Below the pieces are notes generated by a model, which saw only the letters and a program-made list of their open reading frames with translations, had not been told where the DNA came from and searched no databases. Shown here one piece after another: positions 58,226 to 64,000 of a DNA stretch of 64,000 nt; positions within the stretch are counted from its first letter, which is position 1; each line of letters opens with the position of its first letter. The stretch is from Microthyrium microscopicum. Its lineage: Eukaryota > Ascomycota > Dothideomycetes > Microthyriales > Microthyriaceae. The DNA is taken from the NCBI GenBank assembly GCA_010405405.1, contig MU004230.1, positions 1,509,744 to 1,573,743 on the forward strand, read 5' to 3'. Position numbers and translations under genes: made by a program.

Positions 58226-58486
58226 GATAACAAGCGATTACGAAGATGGAAATGAAGAGCGAGCGAATGGTACGTGTTCCTCGACTGAATGGACCGATGG
58301 AAATTGTTGATGAATTTTGTCAGAGCTTGAAGAAAATAATTGAAGACTTCCAAGGTTGATTTGGTGTTGAACTTAGCGCAATAGGGTTAGGGCGATGCTG
58401 GTCGCCCCCACGTAATCGAGAGCGTCGCGAGTCTAAAGTTTGGTCGCGATCTTGAGGTTGGGCTGCTGAAGGATAGCAACTCATAA
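58226..58486. promoter_or_regulatory. Divergent promoter REX1 / HAD hydrolase
   Basis: These 261 bp separate two divergent start codons. I see no strong TATA box. A GGGTTAGGG word occurs at about 58385. Confidence 0.4.
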
Positions 58487-59814
58487 ATGGCAACTTTAAA
58501 GACTAGATACAGTATTCTACTTCATCAGCAGGCTCGAAGGAGATGGTGTCAGCCGAATGCGCTAAGAGCGTGCTCACGAAGTCTGCAGACTTCGACATCA
58601 GATCATCATCCATCAGACTTTGCGTTTGCTTTTGAGTAAGTTATCTCAATTCATCCCATGGTACAACCATTGCCATGAAACTTACGATGTTCAAGTATAG
58701 ATGGTGTGCTTTTGAGGAGTCATGATCCTATTCCGGGTGCAAGGGAGGCGCTCTCTTTCCTACAAGCCCAGAAAATACCATTTATCCTTCTCACAAATGG
58801 AGGTGGAAAACACGAGAGTGAAAGAGTAGCGGAGCTAATGGATAAGCTCCAGATTCCGTTAGACACTAGCATGTTTGTCCAGAGCCACACGCCTTTTGCC
58901 GATCTAGAACAGTACAAAGACAAGACCATTTTAGTTGTTGGCGGCGAAGAAGACAAATGTCGGCATGTTGCCAACGCTTATGGATTCAAGTCCGTCGTCA
59001 CTCCGGCCGATATTATGGTACAGTATCCATCAATATGGCCGTTTTCAAGCCAATTCCTGGACTATTATCAGGAGACCGCAGACCCTCTTCCTAGTCCCAT
59101 TGATGCGGCCAATCCAGAAGGGTCACTGAAAGTCGATGCTATCTTCGTTTACAACGACCCAAGGGACTGGGGACTAGATGCAACCATCATATTAGACCTT
59201 TTGCTTTCGCGGTCTGGAATTATGGGTACCGTGTCCCCGAAGAACAACAATCCGGATCTTCCAAATAGAGGCTATTTGCAGGAAGGGCAACCTCATCTGT
59301 ACTACTCGAACCCAGATCTGTGGTGGGCAGCAAAGTTTCATCTCCCTCGACTTGGGCAAGGCGCATTCAGAGAAGCTCTAGAGGGATTGTGGACTGCTGT
59401 TACAGGGGGCGAGAAGAAAGGTGTCACTCTTCAGAAAACATTGATAGGAAAGCCGTACCATATGACTTACGATTTTGCGGAGCGAAAATTGATCAAGCAT
59501 AGAGAGGATCTATTCTCTGGTACAGAAACGAATCCGCTAAGGCAAGTGTATATGATTGGTGATAATCCAGGTATGTCTCGCTTGTCAAATGCTAGTGACT
59601 TCAAAAACTGATAAATCTAGAATCCGACATCCGTGGAGGCAACTCATTTCGCAGCCCGTTGGGAACAAAATGGTCCACTATTCTGGTCAAAACAGGAGTT
59701 CATCAGACCGGTCACCCAGCATGGGAGCCTACAACCATCACGAAAGATGTTTATGAGGCGGTGAAGTGGGCACTCCATAGGGAGTCATGGCCAGTAAGCC
59801 CTCAAAGAAATTGA
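58487..59814 (+). CDS. CECR5-type mitochondrial HAD-superfamily hydrolase
   Basis: Exon 1 (58487-58635), exon 2 (58696-59570) and exon 3 (59621-59814) give about 405 residues. The N-terminus (MATLKTRYSILLHQQARRRW) is a plausible mitochondrial presequence. Splicing completes HAD motif I (FAFAFDIDGVLLRSHDPIPG). Motif II is in PFILLTNGGG, and the terminal acidic motif spans the last splice (YMIGDNPESDIRGGNSF). This matches the class IIA HAD family of human CECR5/HDHD5 and yeast YKR070W, a mitochondrial phosphatase-like protein of unknown substrate. Calling only exon 2 would lose motif I. Confidence 0.9.
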
Positions 59815-59894
59815 GTGGACATGGCAGCAAGACACGCTCAAATTCTACCTGTTCATACATCTAATATCCTATCTCGAAACCTGTACACTAAAGA

Positions 59895-61775
59895 TTATAG
59901 AGCATCAAGCACTGTTTTTGTCATTGCCAAAACCTTCTCTTCTTCCAGGCGGCGAGCAATGAGCTGCAGACTAATCGGCATTCCGTGGATGTTTTTAGCG
60001 TTGTCTATTAATGTTAGCAAAGCAACGGAACAATACTGACATACGGACACAACTCTCGAATTTCCGCGCACTCTTTTCCCAAGGATTGGTCTGATGAATA
60101 ATTGGCGTCAAGCTCATGATCGGCAGTCAGACCAGTTGGGAAAGACACTGCAGAATAGTCGAGTACGTTCCAAACTCCTTTACACACTATGAGTTGCCTA
60201 TTGTTCGAAGGCAAAGGTTTCACTCACCGGTGTATCCCACGTATTTGAAATAATCGTGTTCAACAGCAGCATATGGCGTGGTCGGCGCTAAATGCAGTCA
60301 GTGTCTCTGCATGAATTAGTTGCATTAGCAAGGCTCACCAAGAATCGCGTCTAATCCTGCCTTTACGAGCCTGTCGAGGTATTTAGCTCGCCATAGGGTT
60401 CTTTCCAGCTGAAGCTGCCACATATCATGGACGCCCAGCTCCGAAGCGTCTTTATATGCCATCATTTCGGGACGTATTGGCTCTTCGACTGGTGCTAGCA
60501 GCTTCTCAACAGATCTCCCACCATCAGCAAGGAAGAGCTTTCCCTACGATAAGTCAGCCGGGTTCAAGATAATAAGGAGAAGAAGACATTACAAGAATGG
60601 TCACGAGCTCTCCGTGTCCAGTGGGCGCCCAGTCAACTACCTCATGTCCAGCGGCTTTGAGCTTCTTGACTGTCTCATGGAGAGCGCGGGTAATGGGCGG
60701 TGTAGGTGTTACTACTCCGTCATCCCAAAGAACTCCTATCTTGAGCTTTTTAGGGCTTGTTACTTTTCGCCATTCCAAGGGTATCATTCCTGGGTCTAAA
60801 TTCCACGGTTTGCATCCTACCACGCCTTTGCAATATAACTCTACATCCTGAAGAGTATGAGCAAGAGGTCCATTCACACTTTGTACTGCCTCCTGGCCGG
60901 CCAGGCCGCTTTGGGTTCCTATTGTTGGAAAGCGGCCGTATGATGGCCGGAGAGTGACGAGACCTGTCATTGCAGCAGGAATTCTCAATGATCCCCCTGG
61001 ATGTTGATTAGAAATTGCGAGATTGGAAAGAAAGTACATACCGATGTCAGATCCAACACCTGTAGGACTACCGCGAAAGGCAATCAGGGCAGACTCTCCT
61101 CCTGAGCTACCTCCAGATGTGAGTTTCCTGTTGAGAGGGTTTACTGTTCTCCCAAATAGGTTATTAACTGATTCTGCGATCATCATTGCAGTTGGCACGT
61201 TCGTTTTCACGTAGAGCACTGCTCCAGCAGCCTTCAAGAGATCCACCAGAGGACTGTTTGTAAGTGCCGGAGTGTTTGCCAGAGATACGAATCCCAAAGT
61301 GCTGTCTTTTCCCTCGTAATGAAAATTGTCTTTAAGAGAAATGGGCAGTCCATGAAATGGCCCTTTCAGCTTGCCGGTTTGTTTATAATGCTCATCCAGT
61401 TCTTGTGCATCTTTCAGGGCACTCTCAAACATGGTTTCGGAGAGGCAATTTGTCTGGAATATCTGTCAAGCTCCTTTCATTGAGGTTACACATTTAGCAT
61501 ACCAATTGATGAGCTGCGGAGGCGGCCTTGCAGAATGCCTTGGTGACATCCAAGGATGATAATGCTCCAGAAGCCAACTTATTTAGAAGTTGTTCGACTG
61601 TTTGGCCAGTGATTTCCAACTCATTCTCTGTAAACCAACCGGAGGTTTTCTGGAAGGATGACACATCCAGAACATCATCGGCTGGCTTGATATGATCTGG
61701 AATCCTCCACTCCTGAGGTATGGATTTGAGTAAAGATGCTCTTTTCGACGCCGCGATTTCTTCCCATTTGGCCAT
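59895..61775 (-). CDS. Amidase-signature enzyme (acetamidase/general amidase type)
   Basis: The start at 61775 (MAKWEEIAASKRASLLKSIP) leads into about six exons, ending at TAA 59895. The amidase signature is complete: catalytic Lys in GPFHGLPISLKDNFHYEGKD, the Gly/Ser loop LTSGGSSGGESALIAFRGSP (cis-Ser), and the nucleophile Ser in GSLRIPAAMTGLVTLRPS, which is reached only after an intron inside the GSDIGGS motif. The N-terminal EWRIPDHIKPADDVLDVSSF and C-terminal HGMPISLQLIARRLEEEKVL are typical of fungal acetamidase/gmdA enzymes. These hydrolyse amides to acid plus ammonia for nitrogen use. The natural substrate is unknown. It is convergent with the HAD gene, only 80 bp apart. Confidence 0.9.
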
Positions 61776-62486
61776 GCTTAGCAGAGTTTTGACTTCAAAA
61801 CTTGCAGGCAGCTGTTATGTTAGCTTTCGGCCACCATTGTAAAGTGAACGGAGCGAAGCATATCATTTCGCATAGGAGATAGGCGGGAACAGTGGGGTCA
61901 GCGTGCCTATAACGGCTCGTTATTGCCCATTCAGGTCACAGCGTCATCAGCTAATTTCCAGTACTACTATCTACATTCCATCCTCACCAATTCGAAAAGG
62001 AGGATATTGATTCCAACATAAATGGATCTCGTCAGGTGAGCCTCAAGCAGTCAGTGACAGATCCAAAAACCCCGCAAACAGTCGCCTGCATCATTTGATC
62101 TGTTTAGTCCCGGGAGCATGAATGATATTGTGCACTTTCCAGAAATTGCCCACTTATCACCTAGTAGTACATACTAGTAGTACATAGTGGTATGATTACA
62201 ACACGTCGTCGACATCGATTCGAGGCTATCCTGTCAAATTCTTCTTAAGATTGCGGTACAGCTGCTGTGAAGAATGCTCCATGTTGATCCACTAATTCAG
62301 AATCCGAATGTCGAACTGCTTTGTGATCAGAGCTGATATCAAATTTATCACTCCTGTTCCAGCACGAGATACAGGCAGATATAGCAGCTCTTCAACGCTA
62401 ACCTAGCCTGGGCCATGAGAGTCTTGACAGTAGCCTAGTTCAAAATCGAAAAGATCTTGTTTATTCAAACAGACATGGATCTAATG
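61776..62486. other. Intergenic region
   Basis: This includes the promoter of the amidase gene. A 13-bp word CTAGTAGTACATA is tandemly duplicated at 62161-62186. No gene is seen. Confidence 0.4.
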
Positions 62487-64000
62487 CTACCGACCACCAG
62501 ACTCTTCTTCCTCATCCTCATCATCACCAAGCAAGCCTGTAGCAAGATTATCCACACTTCCATTCTCATTAGCCATCATATCCTCTCGTCTGCCCAGCTC
62601 TTGGGCTTGACGACCATTCAGCACTAGCCATATATCTTTCTTCGTCATGAGACCGCGTAATGTGCCCTTGTCCGTGAATAACACGTACCGCAAACCCAGT
62701 TTCTGGAACATGCTGACAGTGAGACCAAAGTTGGAGTTGGCATTGAGAGTTATTGGCGTCTGATCCATCCACGGCCGCAAGTCGAGGGTCACTGATGGAT
62801 CTGCGAGTGGTTGATGGATGAAATGTGCTTCTGTTTCGTGGGGAAGGGCGCGCGAGAGTGCGACTTGTAGAGCATAGTTGAGTTCGGTGCGGGATACGTA
62901 GCCGAGCAGTAGTGCATCGCGTGGGTTGTCGATGATGGGAAAACCGCGGAAGGGCTGTGTGTTGAGGAGATCATTGAGAGATTGGATGGTGTGGCCCGTT
63001 GCTGTAATTACAACGAGGTCTTCGATGCGGGTCATGAGGTGGTTTGTTGGTACATCCGGTGCGGTGGCAGCTTCGTCGCGATTGTCGAGAAAGGGGTATC
63101 CTTTGAATTGGATCCAGGATTCGTAGACACCAAGAGGTGAGATGGCATCGCCGACCCATTTACTGATGAGGACGGCGATCATGATGGGGAGGACGTAGGT
63201 GAGGGCGCCTGTGAGTTCGAACATGATGACTACGATTGACACGGTCATTCGCGTTGCTCCTCCCAGGGCTGAGGCGGCGCCAATGATGGCGTAGGTTCCT
63301 GGTGTAATGCATTGTATGTCTGGCTCGCAGGATCTAAATATGAGCCAGTTTGGATGGGCTGCTTGCCAGATTTCGAATATCAGGCCAACTGCTCTTCCAT
63401 AGAGAGCACCTATTGCCATTGAAGGCAAGATGATGCCCGCTGGTATTTGCAGTCCAAATGTGAGCGCAGCAAGGAAGAATCCGAGAATAGCGGCTACGAT
63501 TAGGAGGGTGACAACTCCAGTGTTGGCCCTTCCCTTTAGGCATAGATCCAATTGATCGTCTACTATGTCAACACATTCGGCGAACAAAGTATAAACAAGC
63601 TCTGAAGCTTGAGCTCGCATGAACTTGATCGGGTAGTTTATGAGAGCAGTAATCAATGCCACTATGGTTACCTCTACTTGAGGATTCTGGAGATAGCCTC
63701 GGGTTTTTCTCCATTCTGCGATTCGCATGTTGAGCTTTATGAATAGACCTCCATAGAGGCCACCTAGGACTCCGAGAATTGCAAATGGTATCATTTCAAA
63801 GCCATGCCAACCACTATGATATGTGACTTGGTATAACACAAGCTTGCCAGTTCGAAATGGATTGAAAGCTTGTAGTGTGACTGCTGCTATCATAGCACAT
63901 ACGAAGCTTTGCCACATCGTCTTGTCTGGGAAATAATAGGATAATTGCTGTGACGCTATCAATAAATGTTTAGAGGGTCATGATAAATGCTTACTTCAAG
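62487..64000 (-). CDS. CLC chloride channel/transporter (5' part beyond window)
   Basis: The C-terminal two thirds of a CLC protein, about 490 residues visible. An intron lies at the window edge (GTAAGC donor near 63994, acceptor near 63960). Membrane helices carry family motifs: FGLQIPAGIILPSMAIGALY (anion-selectivity loop), GTYAIIGAASALGGATRMTV and VVIMFELTGALTYVLPIMIA. Two CBS domains follow (IEDLVVITATGHTIQSLNDL; PITLNANSNFGLTVSMFQKL), and the protein ends in an acidic tail. Fungal members (Gef1-like) acidify Golgi/endosomes and supply copper-enzyme maturation, or act at the vacuole. The gating-Glu region lies outside the window, so channel versus exchanger cannot be decided. Confidence 0.92.

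Noticed and set aside
62161-62186. Duplicated CTAGTAGTACATA as a regulatory array
   Set aside because: Only two units, lying over 380 bp from the nearest coding end. It may be simple slippage.
1-64000. CRISPR arrays, operons, bacterial-type origins or riboswitches
   Set aside because: Introns and gene families show eukaryotic nuclear DNA. No regularly spaced short repeats were seen.

Overview
The window looks like nuclear DNA of a filamentous ascomycete (Pezizomycotina; gene content and style fit Leotiomycetes/Helotiales, but this is inference). Genes are compact, with short GT-AG introns of about 44-110 nt and typical fungal housekeeping families. One long block has been converted almost entirely to A/T, as repeat-induced point mutation (RIP) does to repeats.

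Layout. 1-8.4 kb: Sla1 (endocytosis; runs off the left edge), a CYSTM-type cysteine-rich small protein, a gene-poor gap with a miniature inverted-repeat element (MITE) and a decayed gene copy, then the 2OG-Fe(II) prolyl hydroxylase Ofd1/Tpa1. 8.6-10.4 kb: an FAD-dependent oxidoreductase divergent from Ofd1. 10.4-15.7 kb: an accessory stretch holding a decayed membrane-protein gene, a damaged secreted-protein gene and an unusual gene that combines a GIY-YIG nuclease-like domain with C2H2 zinc fingers. That gene is embedded in inverted-repeat modules. 15.7-16.7 kb: the mitochondrial thiamine pyrophosphate carrier TPC1. 17.0-24.7 kb: a RIP-degraded A/T island bounded by 63-bp inverted repeats, with a recognisable Tc1/mariner-type transposase remnant. 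25.6-30.1 kb: a tail-anchored protein with an Atg8-binding-like motif, and a DCAF11/WDR23-like WD40 protein. 30.1-34.7 kb: mostly empty, with another copy of the MITE.

34.7-46.7 kb is a dense housekeeping block: a SLMAP-type FHA protein of the STRIPAK complex, Mgr2, octanoyltransferase Lip2, a small secreted Ser/His-rich protein, a secreted lactonase-fold protein, PRA1/Yip3 overlapped by an ATG-less basic reading frame, and a monoglyceride-lipase-like hydrolase. 46.7-50.3 kb is gene-poor. 50.3-52.3 kb: a polyglutamine AT-hook protein. 52.3-56.1 kb is gene-poor and holds a 356-bp mariner-like MITE with perfect 47-bp ends. 56.1-64.0 kb: exonuclease Rex1, a CECR5-type HAD hydrolase, an amidase, and a CLC chloride channel that runs off the right edge.

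The most notable feature is the GIY-YIG/C2H2 gene at 13.4-15.3 kb. A second, decayed copy lies at about 6.16-6.39 kb in opposite orientation. In both copies a member of the same MITE family sits just upstream of the coding start, and a related palindrome lies inside the zinc-finger tail. Together these suggest an undescribed mobile or selfish element, or a multicopy gene family spread with these repeats. Several mitochondrial proteins occur here (TPC1, Mgr2, Lip2, probably the CECR5-like protein), but nothing suggests they form a functional cluster.
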